64,000 bases of DNA from an uncultured Kangiella sp. GTDB taxonomy: Bacteria; Pseudomonadota; Gammaproteobacteria; Enterobacterales; Kangiellaceae. Made by a program: the position numbers and the translations under genes. The stretch is taken from contig CATNCP010000004.1 of the NCBI GenBank assembly GCA_950096615.1, positions 1-64,000 on the forward strand. The letters are read 5' to 3'. The notes under the pieces were generated by a model. The model was not told where the DNA came from, searched no databases, and saw only the letters and a program-made list of their open reading frames with translations. This document shows positions 7,850 through 17,724 of this stretch, one piece after another. Every line of letters starts with the position of its first letter. Position 1 is the stretch's first letter.

Positions 7850-9170
7850 ATTTTAAAGTCTTAAATATATTTATAGATGTTGAAATGTTAGTTAACTTTT
7901 TACAAAGGTATAGCATTAGTATTTGCTGAAGCCCAACTCCAATTGTGAATGACCACGCGATATAATTGAGTCCCATATCAAAGTATGCGAAGGTAAGAGC
8001 TAAAGAAACAGCTAACCCCCCTCCGATAAGAGAGTAAATCATTAATGCTTTACTATAGCCGAACATAACCAGTACGAACCCACATGAGCCTACTAAAACA
8101 TTAATTAACTGCCCCAAAAGCAATATTTGCAAGATTGGATAGCTTTTTGAGTAAGGCTCCCCATAAATCAAAGAAAGTGCCCAACTGGGAAAAATCATTA
8201 GGAGAATGATAAAAATTAAAGCAGGTATGGCCACAATAGTTGAAACAGCTTTTAGCAATCGCTCTAAACCCCTCGTATCTCCCTTTATCCGATACTCTGA
8301 GATATAAGGAGGTAAAACACCGTTAGCGATCGCAAGCGCTAGCCCTGTTAGTAATGCAATTTTTACAGAAGCCCCATATAAAGCTGTAGATTCAGTGCCA
8401 TAAAAAGCTGTAACAATCCAAATGTCAGACTGTGAAGTTATAAATAATGTTAACTGGTTTAAAAGCAAAGGAGTGCTAAACAAAAGCAATGCTCTAACCT
8501 GCTGCCTCCATTCGACTTCGCTTACAGAACCACTCATGTCTGATTTTCTACGAGTCCAATTATTCAACCAGATAGTTGCGACTACTAGAGAAAGCAGTAA
8601 GTTACATATAACTATATTTAGAACCAAATCAAGATTTGAAGAGCTAGCCACACTTAACAAGATCAATGCTGCTATAAGGTTAAGGATATTACTGAGTGTT
8701 CCTTTGATTATACTAGCTTTAAAAAAGCACTTTCTCGCCCTTAACACCTCAGCTAGAATAAGTTGAAGGGCTGTAAGTACAAACCATAATATTACATAAA
8801 AAAAGTATTGCACTAATTCTGGCACACCAAAAATAGTATTAAAAATCGATGCTTTGAACAGATAAAATAATAAAGACGTGATTAAAGCACTCAAAGATAA
8901 AATCAATGTAACTGCTTTGGTTATATTTAATGTTGGGATAGAGCTATTAATTGCGTCAGCATATAATTTAAGTACTGCTTTCTCCATACCAAACCTTGCC
9001 AGTATGCCAAGAACAATAACTAAGTTTGCTAATAAGAAATAATGTCCTAGGTTTTCAACAGATAGGTACCTTGCTAGAAGAGCAATAAATATAAAGTTGG
9101 CAATAAGTCCTGTTAGCCTACCGGTCAATAGGCTAGCGCCGGCTTTAATTAATTCTTTTCTCACAAACAA
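7833..9170 (-). CDS. Polysaccharide flippase (Wzx / MOP superfamily)
   Basis: 445 aa with about twelve to fourteen hydrophobic segments and the opening LIKAGASLLTGRLTGLIANFIFIALLARYLSVENLG-type pattern of the oligosaccharide flippase family (MOP exporters; only short parts quoted here). Such proteins move undecaprenyl-PP-linked repeat units across the inner membrane. It sits between wecC and a sulfotransferase; starts overlap on both sides (10 bp with wecC). Being the only flippase in the operon, it probably carries the already sulfated and acetylated unit outward, because those modifications use cytosolic donors. That ordering is inference. Confidence 0.85.
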   Translation of the reverse strand: MFVRKELIKAGASLLTGRLTGLIANFIFIALLARYLSVENLGHYFLLANLVIVLGILARFGMEKAVLKLYADAINSSIPTLNITKAVTLILSLSALITSLLFYLFKASIFNTIFGVPELVQYFFYVILWFVLTALQLILAEVLRARKCFFKASIIKGTLSNILNLIAALILLSVASSSNLDLVLNIVICNLLLSLVVATIWLNNWTRRKSDMSGSVSEVEWRQQVRALLLFSTPLLLNQLTLFITSQSDIWIVTAFYGTESTALYGASVKIALLTGLALAIANGVLPPYISEYRIKGDTRGLERLLKAVSTIVAIPALIFIILLMIFPSWALSLIYGEPYSKSYPILQILLLGQLINVLVGSCGFVLVMFGYSKALMIYSLIGGGLAVSLALTFAYFDMGLNYIAWSFTIGVGLQQILMLYLCKKLTNISTSINIFKTLKYVREF

Positions 9171-10423
9171 ACGAGACCTTTTGTATCAATTACTCTACTT
9201 GCTCCTACGATAAAGTCACCTTTAAATTCTTTGTGATCAACTAATATCAAGTGTATATCTGCAATTAAAATGGAATCAGTAAAGTTTACAAGCTTTGCCT
9301 TAAGCAACTCTTCTGGTAGTTCAGTAACGTTAGGCTCAACTATTAAAGTTTTTCCTTGATTCAAGTCTGATATTTTCTTAGCAATTGCTAATGCAGGACT
9401 CTCTCTTAAGTCATCAATATTCGCCTTAAAAGTAATGCCGTAACACCCAATCGTAATATCTTTTGCCGTCTTTTCCGGATGATTAAGCAAGAAGTCTGCA
9501 ATAGCTTCTTTGACTTTTGCTACTACCCACTCAGGCTTAGCATCATTGACATCCCTAGCCGTTTTAATCAATTTTGCTTCATCAGGAGTGTTGCTGATAA
9601 TAAACCATGGATCAACTGCGATACAATGCCCACCTACACCTGGGCCGGGTTGAAGTATATTTACCCTTGGGTGGCGATTAGCTAGACTGATTAATTCCCA
9701 AACATTAATGTCCAATTTATCACATATAATTGATAATTCATTGGCGAAAGCAATATTCACATCTCTAAAGCTATTTTCAGTTAACTTAGCCATTTCGGCA
9801 GTCCTAGCAGTTGTAATAATACAATCGCCTTTGACAAAACAAGAGTATAGCTCTACTGCCTTTTGAGAACAGTCCGGAGTTATTCCCCCAATTACTCGGT
9901 CATTCTCCACTAGCTCTCTAACAACATGTCCAGGTAATACCCTTTCAGGACAATGAGCGATGTTAACCTCAGCTTTGTCTTCTGAATGTTGTGGAAAGTG
10001 TAGATCTGGTCTTTCTTCTGATAACCACTTAGACATTGCTTCTGTGGCACCGACTGGTGAAGTAGATTCTAGTATAACCAGATTTCCTTTTTCTAACACT
10101 GGCGCTATAGCCTTACAAGCACTTTCAATATAGCTCAAATCTGGTTCGTGATTTTCTTTAAATGGTGTTGGTACCGCGATTAAAAAAGCATCTGCTTTCT
10201 CAGGTACAATTGATGCTTTTAAGAAACCTTCTGTAACTGTTGCATGAACAATTGTATCAAGGTCTGGCTCAACAATATGAATCTCACCTCGATTAATAGT
10301 ATCAACGGCATTTTGGTTAACATCGACACCTATAACTTTTTTCTTTCTAGATGCAAACATAGCTGCTGTAGGAAGACCAATATAGCCTAACCCAATAACA
10401 GAGATTGTCTCAAACATTATCAT
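9161..10423 (-). CDS. wecC: UDP-N-acetyl-D-mannosamine dehydrogenase
   Basis: 420 aa, UDP-sugar 6-dehydrogenase family. It oxidises UDP-ManNAc to UDP-ManNAcA with two NAD+ in the cytosol. Visible: Rossmann motif [18 protein letters not shown] (8-25), APTPF-like [41 protein letters not shown], and [16 protein letters not shown] with the catalytic Cys. HCPERVLPG and the DPWFI continuation are the WecC-type variants rather than the Ugd type. It overlaps the wecB stop by 14 bp. It is the only uronic-acid-forming dehydrogenase in the window, which bears on the epimerase substrate. Confidence 0.94.
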   Translation of the reverse strand: MIMFETISVIGLGYIGLPTAAMFASRKKKVIGVDVNQNAVDTINRGEIHIVEPDLDTIVHATVTEGFLKASIVPEKADAFLIAVPTPFKENHEPDLSYIESACKAIAPVLEKGNLVILESTSPVGATEAMSKWLSEERPDLHFPQHSEDKAEVNIAHCPERVLPGHVVRELVENDRVIGGITPDCSQKAVELYSCFVKGDCIITTARTAEMAKLTENSFRDVNIAFANELSIICDKLDINVWELISLANRHPRVNILQPGPGVGGHCIAVDPWFIISNTPDEAKLIKTARDVNDAKPEWVVAKVKEAIADFLLNHPEKTAKDITIGCYGITFKANIDDLRESPALAIAKKISDLNQGKTLIVEPNVTELPEELLKAKLVNFTDSILIADIHLILVDHKEFKGDFIVGASRVIDTKGLVCL

Positions 10424-11543
10424 TCCTATTACTTTTAAGAGCTTTTATTATTCTAATACAGGCGTCACCTTGACCATAAGGGTTATGAGCCATACTCATT
10501 TGTTTATACTTTTCTGGGCTGTCTAATAGTGACGACACCTCTGACACAATCATGTCAACATTTGTTCCAACTAACTTTACTGTCCCAGCTTCGACAGCCT
10601 CAGGCCTTTCTGTTGTGTCTCTTAAAACAATAACAGGCTTACCTAATGAAGGTGCTTCTTCTTGAATTCCACCTGAGTCAGTTATGATTATATGAGCTTT
10701 ATTCATCAAATATACGAATGGTAGGTAATCTTGGGGCTCAATGAGGTAAATATTATCAATACACTTAAGCAATCGATTAACAGGCTCTTGTACTTTTGGA
10801 TTTAAATGTACCGGATAGACTAGCTGTACATTTGGATACTTGGTAGCTATTTTCTTTAATGATTCACATATTCTTTCGAAGCCACCACCAAAACTTTCTC
10901 TTCGATGACCTGTTACAAGTATTAATTTTTTTTCATCATCTAAAAAGCTATACCTTTGATTGAAAGATGACTTTAGGCTTTCGTTATTTTCAATTTTTTC
11001 TCTGACCCAAAACAATGCATCAATAACTGTATTGCCTGTTATATAGACATTTTCAGGTGCTACCCCTTCGTTTAACAGATTATGTTCAGAAACGGTAGTA
11101 GGCGCAAAGTGATACTTTGATAATACACCGGTTAACTTCCTATTAGCTTCTTCTGGCCATGGCGAATAAACATCACCAGTTCTCAAGCCAGCTTCAACGT
11201 GACCAACAGGAATTTTTTTATAGTAAGCAGCAAGTGAGGCCGCAAACGTTGTTGCTGTATCTCCATGAACAAGAACTATATCCGGATTAAAGTCAGACAA
11301 AACAGAATCTAATCCGCTTAGAATTGAAGCCGTAACGTCACTTAGTGATTGCCCTTCCTTCATAATATCCAAGTCGTAATCAGGTACTAACTCGAACAGT
11401 TCTAATACTTGATCAAGCATTTCTCTATGCTGTGCGGTTACACAAACTTTTGCTTCAAAATATGGATCATCATTGAGGGAGTGGACAAGGGGCGCCATCT
11501 TAATAGCTTCTGGCCTAGTGCCAAAAACACTCAGTATTTTCAT
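10410..11543 (-). CDS. wecB: UDP-N-acetylglucosamine 2-epimerase (non-hydrolysing)
   Basis: 377 aa, full length. Interconverts UDP-GlcNAc and UDP-ManNAc, feeding WecC. Family landmarks: [14 protein letters not shown] at 5-18, [18 protein letters not shown] at 34-51, [53 protein letters not shown] and [29 protein letters not shown]. It overlaps wecA by 4 bp and wecC by 14 bp, a tight operon. Assigned with near certainty; the pairing wecB-wecC means ManNAcA is a likely component of the polymer. Confidence 0.96.
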   Translation of the reverse strand: MKILSVFGTRPEAIKMAPLVHSLNDDPYFEAKVCVTAQHREMLDQVLELFELVPDYDLDIMKEGQSLSDVTASILSGLDSVLSDFNPDIVLVHGDTATTFAASLAAYYKKIPVGHVEAGLRTGDVYSPWPEEANRKLTGVLSKYHFAPTTVSEHNLLNEGVAPENVYITGNTVIDALFWVREKIENNESLKSSFNQRYSFLDDEKKLILVTGHRRESFGGGFERICESLKKIATKYPNVQLVYPVHLNPKVQEPVNRLLKCIDNIYLIEPQDYLPFVYLMNKAHIIITDSGGIQEEAPSLGKPVIVLRDTTERPEAVEAGTVKLVGTNVDMIVSEVSSLLDSPEKYKQMSMAHNPYGQGDACIRIIKALKSNRNDNV

Positions 11544-12571
11544 GAATTTCGTCTTAACAATTGTTTTAATTTATGTCTTTGATTAAGCATTTTGTTATAA
11601 ATCAAAAATGATAGTGTAAATAGAAGTATCGATGTACGCTCAGAGAAGTTGTAATACTCTAGAGCAAAACCAATGCTCATAAATATCAAACCTATAACGG
11701 TGATAAATAATAATGCTTGCTTGGAATTTAAACCTATATCCATAAAGACGTGATGTAAATGTTCCCTATCAGCAACCAAAGGAGACTTTCCTTTACGGAG
11801 CCTTCTATACATTACTGTTAGCATGTCAATCAAAGGTACTGCAATAAACCATAAAACATTGGCAGGTTTTAAACTTCCAGAGTCAGACTGACTGACTGTA
11901 ATTAGTAACCATGACACTATCAGTCCTAACATCATGCTTCCGGCATCTCCCATAAACACTTTGTATTTTTTTGTTAGTAGTCCAAGGTTGAAAAACAAGA
12001 AGACTAAAATTGAAGCAGTCAATGCACCAACAAGAACTTTCAGTCCTTCATCAGCTAATAAAACACCTGATGCCGTCAAGCCAATTAAACTCAACATTCC
12101 CGCAAGCCCATCAATACCGTCGCTCATGTTAAACGCATTAATTCCAGCAACAAGGGCTAGAATAGTAACAAGTCCGGATAAAGGGCTAGTCGTTATGTCC
12201 CCGCCCCCGAAAAGGTTACCTAGCGAGTGAATATGGATATCTGTGCCAAAGGTAAGAATTGACGCGATTAAAATTTGAGCAATCAATCTGAGCTTAGCAT
12301 TAAGGTCATACTTATCATCAAGGGCTCCAATAAACACCATTAAGGAAATTGATACAAGGATAAGGTTAATATGTTGGTTATGTTCTAGGTAAAAGCTAAC
12401 CCCGCTTAATGTTGCGAGATATATTGCAATTCCACCAATAAGTGGGATATTTCCAAAGTGCCTCTTCCTTTTGCTGGGCGAGTCAACAAGTCCCCAGTTA
12501 ACCGCAATTGGCCTCAGTACCATTACTGAAGCGAAGCAGACGACGACGGCTATTATCCAACTTATTAACAC
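11540..12571 (-). CDS. wecA: Undecaprenyl-phosphate GlcNAc-1-phosphate transferase (WecA-type)
   Basis: 343 aa, about ten or eleven TM segments, MraY/WecA family. It starts lipid-linked sugar synthesis by moving GlcNAc-1-P (or another HexNAc-1-P) to undecaprenyl phosphate at the inner membrane. Visible motifs: GALDDKYDL (Asp-Asp), [26 protein letters not shown], and [10 protein letters not shown], the His-rich loop that separates WecA-type from MraY enzymes. The start is GTG at 12571, with an AG-rich GAGGGAAC segment just upstream. It follows wzz by 18 bp. With wecB, wecC and the WecG-like gene it gives the first two steps of an ECA-like lipid intermediate. Confidence 0.9.
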   Translation of the reverse strand: MLISWIIAVVVCFASVMVLRPIAVNWGLVDSPSKRKRHFGNIPLIGGIAIYLATLSGVSFYLEHNQHINLILVSISLMVFIGALDDKYDLNAKLRLIAQILIASILTFGTDIHIHSLGNLFGGGDITTSPLSGLVTILALVAGINAFNMSDGIDGLAGMLSLIGLTASGVLLADEGLKVLVGALTASILVFLFFNLGLLTKKYKVFMGDAGSMMLGLIVSWLLITVSQSDSGSLKPANVLWFIAVPLIDMLTVMYRRLRKGKSPLVADREHLHHVFMDIGLNSKQALLFITVIGLIFMSIGFALEYYNFSERTSILLFTLSFLIYNKMLNQRHKLKQLLRRNS

Positions 12572-12589
12572 AAATGTTCCCTCATAATA

Positions 12590-13543
12590 TTATTCTTTGT
12601 ACCTGGTTAGACCTAGTAACAAAACGCAAAACAACGATAAGAAGCCACCCAACAATGTGCCAACAACAGCTATCAAAACACGGTTAGGTTTATATCTTTC
12701 CTCAGGTGCTTTTGCTTTACTTATCGTTTTGAAAATATACTCATCCGAAACTTGGGCCAGCATTTTGTTTTTATGCTCTTCTTGTATTAATTCACTGAAC
12801 ACAGCTCTTAATTCAGCATAAGATGTATTTTCAAACTGTTTTTCTAAATACTCGATATTTCTTTGGGTCTCCTTTAAAGCTCGAGTTTTCATGTGGTGAT
12901 TAATATCCTCAAGTAACAGATCTACCCACTTTTTTGCTATATATGGAGAGTAATGTATCACCGACACTGTTACTAAACCTGTTTCTGCATTTTGCTCTAC
13001 CCGTACTCTTTCTTTAAGAGCTTGATATAACTCCCAACTAGTCGGGTGTACAGTTTTCCCTTTGGGGGCTTGTCTAACCCACAGCCCTTTCTGTGAGTCA
13101 TATAGATCCTCATCAAGCCGTAAAGTATTGGTTGATTGTTCCCAGTTCTGCGCACCAAATAGAGGGACTGCCAACTCATGTCTATCTATAAACTCTTCAG
13201 CAAAGCCCCAACTCTGCATAACCTCCATTGCAATAACTGCGTCGGATGATTCATTCGCGCCCAGCTTGATTCCTGCGAGGGAAGCAATGCCACCAAACTG
13301 CCCAGCCAATGATGATAACTTTCCAGCGCCTCCACTTTCATTGGGTTGAACAACAGCAGAAGCCTTATATTCATCTGGTAAATAAAGCGCAATCGAAACG
13401 GAGGCTATTGCAAACACAAGTGTTACAGCGATGATAACCCACTTCCCTTTCCAAACAATTGAAAAGAGCCTAACTAGATCGATTTCATCGTCATAGTTAT
13501 GGCGGATTTCATTAGTATTAGGTTGATTCTGTTGATCACTCAT
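12590..13543 (-). CDS. Wzz/FepE chain-length determinant protein
   Basis: 317 aa. Two TM helices flank a periplasmic coiled-coil region: TM1 at about 34-54 (WVIIAVTLVFAIASVSIAL) and TM2 at 289-311 (VLIAVVGTLLGGFLSLFCVLLLG) preceded by the Pro-rich PEERYKPNR. That is the PCP1 co-polymerase arrangement, which sets the modal length of Wzy products. There is no cytoplasmic tyrosine kinase domain, and no separate Wzc kinase or Wzb phosphatase is visible here, so the system looks Wzz-like rather than a group 1 capsule Wzc. It is 3 bp from the Wzi gene. Confidence 0.87.
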   Translation of the reverse strand: MSDQQNQPNTNEIRHNYDDEIDLVRLFSIVWKGKWVIIAVTLVFAIASVSIALYLPDEYKASAVVQPNESGGAGKLSSLAGQFGGIASLAGIKLGANESSDAVIAMEVMQSWGFAEEFIDRHELAVPLFGAQNWEQSTNTLRLDEDLYDSQKGLWVRQAPKGKTVHPTSWELYQALKERVRVEQNAETGLVTVSVIHYSPYIAKKWVDLLLEDINHHMKTRALKETQRNIEYLEKQFENTSYAELRAVFSELIQEEHKNKMLAQVSDEYIFKTISKAKAPEERYKPNRVLIAVVGTLLGGFLSLFCVLLLGLTRYKE

Positions 13544-13546
13544 GTG

Positions 13547-15016
13547 CTAGAGTTCCATTGTCCAAGATAATCCAAGGTTATAACGCTCTTGGTTATAACC
13601 AAAACTATCAAAAATTTTATCTTTAAATTCTATATCTACCCCTAGCAACCCATATTCTGTGGGGTATTGATATTTAAATGCCACTCTATTAAATGATACA
13701 GCGGCATTATTAATTGAGTGCTTATCGCCAGTATTGTCGTTATTTAGATCGACTTGAGAGTATGAAACGCTATACCGACTACCTGATATGTCAGATGCAA
13801 TTAACCCGAGTGTTATAGCTTGAGTATCGCTGTCATAAGTAGAGCCAATAGATCTACCCTCAGTTCTATAACCAGTCTGATAAATCCCATGTTCATAGGT
13901 CAAGTTTCTCCTATGATCATTTTCCGTATCAGAATACTCAAGGTACGTAGTCAGTAGAAGGCTTGAAAAATTGAAGTGGTTTTTATAACCGAACTGGTAA
14001 AATTTTCTAGAGGGTGCAAAACCCGCCTCGTCTTCACCCACAAGCTGACCATAAATAGAGCCTAGACTTGCTTCAGTAGGGAGCTCCCAACTGAAATCAA
14101 CTGCTGCTAACTGATTGCCAGCTTCATTAGAATTTAAGCGATCGCCACAACCACTATCAACTTCATCACAATTGGTTCTACCTATCGCTAAGTCAATCAA
14201 GCTTGATAATGATTCTGGCCGTCCTTTACCTCCCCACTGAGCAGTCCTACGTAAGCCTATCTCAAGTGAGTCGAAAGGTTTGAAGGAAACCGACATCCCG
14301 AGTAGCTTCGCATGGGGGATAAATCTTCGATCTTCTAATTGCCCAGCGAAAGCTGACAACGACCAAGGACCTATCCAAGAAAGCCACTCGCTCTCAAAAG
14401 GATCTGCATAATTTCTTTGAATTGATAAAGCAGGAATTGGGCGCGCATTGTTACTCAGTATTAATGATGAGTCCCAGCTAGGTCCGTACCAACGCTCCTG
14501 AGCACCAGCTGATAAAATCCAGTTTCCCCAAATAGCAGCTACATAACTATGGTCCAGTCTCTGCTCTTCCCTGTCAACCGGATCAAACGTTTTTGTCGCT
14601 TCTATATTCCAAGCAAAACTACTTGTAACACCAGTAGTCCTCGAGCTAATCTCAATTTTTTCTCGACGCTGGTCACCAAACTGCCGCAGAACCTTATACT
14701 CATTACCTGCTCTGAGGGACAACTCACTTCTTGTTTCCCGTGATGTTTCTATACGAGCTTTACGTTTGACTCGCATCAATGCTGGCTTTACCCCATCTGG
14801 AACTTTATTAAAGTTTATTTCATCAATATCTTTAACTATCCGAGCCCACGGCAAAGGCCACGTAGTGATAGGGGTGTTAATGACGCCATGGGCAGAAAGG
14901 GCTTCAATATCTGCTCTTAACCACTGATCCCTTGTATCTAACCATGGCTCTGCTTGAGATATAGAAGCACAGCTAAACACTGTCATGAAACATAATGTCT
15001 TAATTATTAATTTCAT
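13547..15016 (-). CDS. Capsule assembly Wzi family outer-membrane protein
   Basis: 489 aa. N-terminal signal peptide (LIIKTLCFMTVFSCASISQAEP, cut after about residue 22). A small helical N-terminal part (WLRADIEALSAHGVINTPITTWPLPW) precedes alternating amphipathic strands that finish in an aromatic residue-Met-Glu-Leu end, as outer-membrane barrels do. AGAQERWYGPSWDSSLILSNNARPIPALSIQR is the characteristic Wzi segment (short part cited). Wzi helps attach capsule to the cell surface, so the polymer is probably retained as a capsule. It sits between the export protein and wzz; start overlaps the export gene by 1 bp. Confidence 0.85.
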   Translation of the reverse strand: MKLIIKTLCFMTVFSCASISQAEPWLDTRDQWLRADIEALSAHGVINTPITTWPLPWARIVKDIDEINFNKVPDGVKPALMRVKRKARIETSRETRSELSLRAGNEYKVLRQFGDQRREKIEISSRTTGVTSSFAWNIEATKTFDPVDREEQRLDHSYVAAIWGNWILSAGAQERWYGPSWDSSLILSNNARPIPALSIQRNYADPFESEWLSWIGPWSLSAFAGQLEDRRFIPHAKLLGMSVSFKPFDSLEIGLRRTAQWGGKGRPESLSSLIDLAIGRTNCDEVDSGCGDRLNSNEAGNQLAAVDFSWELPTEASLGSIYGQLVGEDEAGFAPSRKFYQFGYKNHFNFSSLLLTTYLEYSDTENDHRRNLTYEHGIYQTGYRTEGRSIGSTYDSDTQAITLGLIASDISGSRYSVSYSQVDLNNDNTGDKHSINNAAVSFNRVAFKYQYPTEYGLLGVDIEFKDKIFDSFGYNQERYNLGLSWTMEL

Positions 15017-17724
15017 TAGAAACTATTGACCGCTGCTGCACCTAGAGCTAGTTGGTAAACTATTTGACTTACTTTAGACCAAAGCTCTAAACCATCTACT
15101 CGGGTAGTGTCCAGCGGTACTACGATAGTATCGCCGGGCTCAATTTCATTTTCATTATGGGTAAGCCAAGATGACTGATTAGGAAGGAGAACCGAACCGT
15201 CCGCCTTAACGATATAAATTGCATCTTCATTCGCTGTCTCTTTTTCGCCACCACTACGATCAATATAGTCATTGTAATCGAATGACTCATTAAATAGGTG
15301 TGATGTAGCAACTTGGACTTCACCTACTACAGTAACTTCTTGGCTAAAGCTTGGGACAACCAGTCGATCTCCAGGCTTCAGAATAATATCTTCTTTTGAG
15401 CTGGCCAAGATCCCTTGGAGATCTATTACTAGCCGTCCTGTTGCCTTCGTTGTATCTAGTATATCTAGTAAGGACTGAGCAGAACTTATATTCACATCCT
15501 TGCCTATATTGGCATCTTCTAACTCAGATATTGCAACATTCTGCCTTAACTTAGCTTGTAACTGATCCAGTTTTTCCTGCTCATGCTCCCTCAATGCTCT
15601 TCTTGAAAAGACACTTGCTTTCGGGTGCGCAAAACTTGTAAAGCCTCCGACCCTCTGCATTAACTGCCCTAGCGTCTCGCCTCGAGCAACTTTATAACGA
15701 CCAGGGAATCGAACTTCTCCTTCGACGTCGACATAAATTTCTTGAGTAGCATCAGATGTGATTTTGATGTTCACTTCATCAAATGGGGAAAGTACAAAGC
15801 TATCTTCACTCAAAAAAACTTCTTGCAAATTTAGATTTCGATGGCGGATATTAACACCGCCATCAATGGAGAAGGTTCTTGTTGTGATTTCTGCTGCAGC
15901 AGAAAATGCATTTTCTGCTAATCCTCCTGCCAAATGTATCAACTCTACCGGGGTCATGTTTTGTTCATATGGGTACTGACCAGGGAATTTAACTCCGCCA
16001 CTTATTTTTACCAATTTAGCCACATCGGTATTAGTGGCTTGATCTTTTAATTGCTGAATGAAAGGCTCTAAACTCTTGTTTCGTATTAGACGCTTAATTT
16101 GTTGTAATCGTAGCTTGTCATACTCATAAGATGTTTGATCTTGTATGCGATTTCCTAAGGCTTCTTCTTGCTCCCTTTTCTTTATCCTATTTGAAAGATT
16201 GGAGAACTCATACATTTGTTCATCAGTCTCAAGCGAATCTTTATACTTTTTGGCAGTGAGTTGTTCTTTATATAATTCAAGTTGCTTAGCTTTTTCAGCT
16301 GCAAGAAAGTCTTCCACATCTTTCTCCGAAACTTGATTAGGAAGCACTATAACCTTATCTCTAGACTGAAGTTCAAAGCTTGTTTGTCCGTCCCATATCT
16401 CTCTTAAATTAAGAATATGAGGCTTAATTGATCCAATTCTGTCAACTTCTCTAAGCACAATGACAGCATCAATATTAGCATGTGGCTTTAAATCTATTTC
16501 ACTCGAAAGAACATCCGCCAAGTCTAACTTATTATGCCAGTTTACAAGCCCCGGCCGGTACACATGCCCAATTAGCTCGACGACACTCTCATCACGCTCT
16601 ACAGCTGGATAAACTTTTACTAAGTCACCATTAGTGATTGAGGCTTGGCTTCCACCTTGGCTTGTCAAATCAACGTCAACAACTGTTCTCTGACCTGAAT
16701 CACTCACCTTCTCGACTCTAACGTCTTTTTTATATGCGGTAGGAAGTAAGCCTCCTGCCAATTCAAGTAATTCTTCAATGTTTTTTTCTGACTTTAATTC
16801 GTATATTGCAGGCCTAACAACTTCGCCAGCAACTGCAGCTGTTTTCTTTACCGAAGGGATATATATAACATCACCAGAGTGAAGTCTCTGGTCATCACTC
16901 GTATCCCCCTTTAATAACAGGTCATATAAATCGATCGATGAAACAAGATTTCCATTTCGCTTTAGTTGGATATTACGCATTGAGCCAATGTTTGTCAGCC
17001 CTCCGCTGACATATAAAGCATTCATTACTGTTGACAATGATGAAATGGTATAAGCTCCAGGCTTGAATGATTCACCCAATACAAAAACCTGAATAGAACG
17101 AAGCTCGCCTAAACTAATGTTAGATTGAACGCCAATATACTGCTCATTAATTCTTTGGCTTAATGAATCCTTCAACTCGGGGTAGGACAAACCCGCCACG
17201 CTAATAGGGCCAAGTTCAGGAAATTGTATCGTTCCATCTCGCCCAACTTTTAGTTCATAACTATTATTGTCTTTTCCATAAAGCTGGATCTTAATAGTAT
17301 CTCCAGGGCCAAGCACATAATTTGCCGGGACTGGAATATCGTTAACGGGTGTGTAGGTGGTGGGTACACCTGCAAATAAGTCATAACCAAACTTTTCTAA
17401 TTCTTGCTCGACCTTCGGTAACTTTTCATTTGCCTCATTTTCCGAGCTCTCTTCTTTAAGTTCTTCCATTGGAAAACTAGCAAGTTCTCTAGGAAGTAGT
17501 GAAGGTTCAGATTCATCCGCCTCGGAGGAATTAGCGCTCGTTTGGCGCAACGAAGCACACATAGACTCTACATCATAACCTGCGGCTCTTGCCATTTGCC
17601 TTTGTTTTTCTGTCGCATTCTCACAAAGCTGCTTTGCCTGCGAAATGTCATTTGCTGCGTTAACGCTAGTCGCAACTAACAATAAAGAATATACAAAAAG
17701 CAATTCAAGGGTTCTTCTCATCAT
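15016..17724 (-). CDS. Large SLBB-domain polysaccharide export protein (Wza-type)
   Basis: 902 aa, more than twice the length of E. coli Wza. Signal peptide at 1-23 (LLFVYSLLLVATSVNA). The Poly_export domain starts near residue 136 (YVLGPGDTIKIQLYGKD) and is followed by repeated SLBB domains (VFVLGESFKPGAYTISS, AAVAGEVVRPAIYELKS, VELIGHVYRPG, VKISGGVKFPGQYPYE, VDVEGEVRFPGRYKVARG, VTVVGEVQVATSH). A charged helical stretch near 470-560 interrupts them. It should form the periplasm-to-outer-membrane channel. There is no lipobox Cys at the signal end, unlike Wza. Long forms like this occur in marine gammaproteobacteria. Start overlaps the cysQ stop by 4 bp. Confidence 0.88.
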   Translation of the reverse strand: MMRRTLELLFVYSLLLVATSVNAANDISQAKQLCENATEKQRQMARAAGYDVESMCASLRQTSANSSEADESEPSLLPRELASFPMEELKEESSENEANEKLPKVEQELEKFGYDLFAGVPTTYTPVNDIPVPANYVLGPGDTIKIQLYGKDNNSYELKVGRDGTIQFPELGPISVAGLSYPELKDSLSQRINEQYIGVQSNISLGELRSIQVFVLGESFKPGAYTISSLSTVMNALYVSGGLTNIGSMRNIQLKRNGNLVSSIDLYDLLLKGDTSDDQRLHSGDVIYIPSVKKTAAVAGEVVRPAIYELKSEKNIEELLELAGGLLPTAYKKDVRVEKVSDSGQRTVVDVDLTSQGGSQASITNGDLVKVYPAVERDESVVELIGHVYRPGLVNWHNKLDLADVLSSEIDLKPHANIDAVIVLREVDRIGSIKPHILNLREIWDGQTSFELQSRDKVIVLPNQVSEKDVEDFLAAEKAKQLELYKEQLTAKKYKDSLETDEQMYEFSNLSNRIKKREQEEALGNRIQDQTSYEYDKLRLQQIKRLIRNKSLEPFIQQLKDQATNTDVAKLVKISGGVKFPGQYPYEQNMTPVELIHLAGGLAENAFSAAAEITTRTFSIDGGVNIRHRNLNLQEVFLSEDSFVLSPFDEVNIKITSDATQEIYVDVEGEVRFPGRYKVARGETLGQLMQRVGGFTSFAHPKASVFSRRALREHEQEKLDQLQAKLRQNVAISELEDANIGKDVNISSAQSLLDILDTTKATGRLVIDLQGILASSKEDIILKPGDRLVVPSFSQEVTVVGEVQVATSHLFNESFDYNDYIDRSGGEKETANEDAIYIVKADGSVLLPNQSSWLTHNENEIEPGDTIVVPLDTTRVDGLELWSKVSQIVYQLALGAAAVNSF

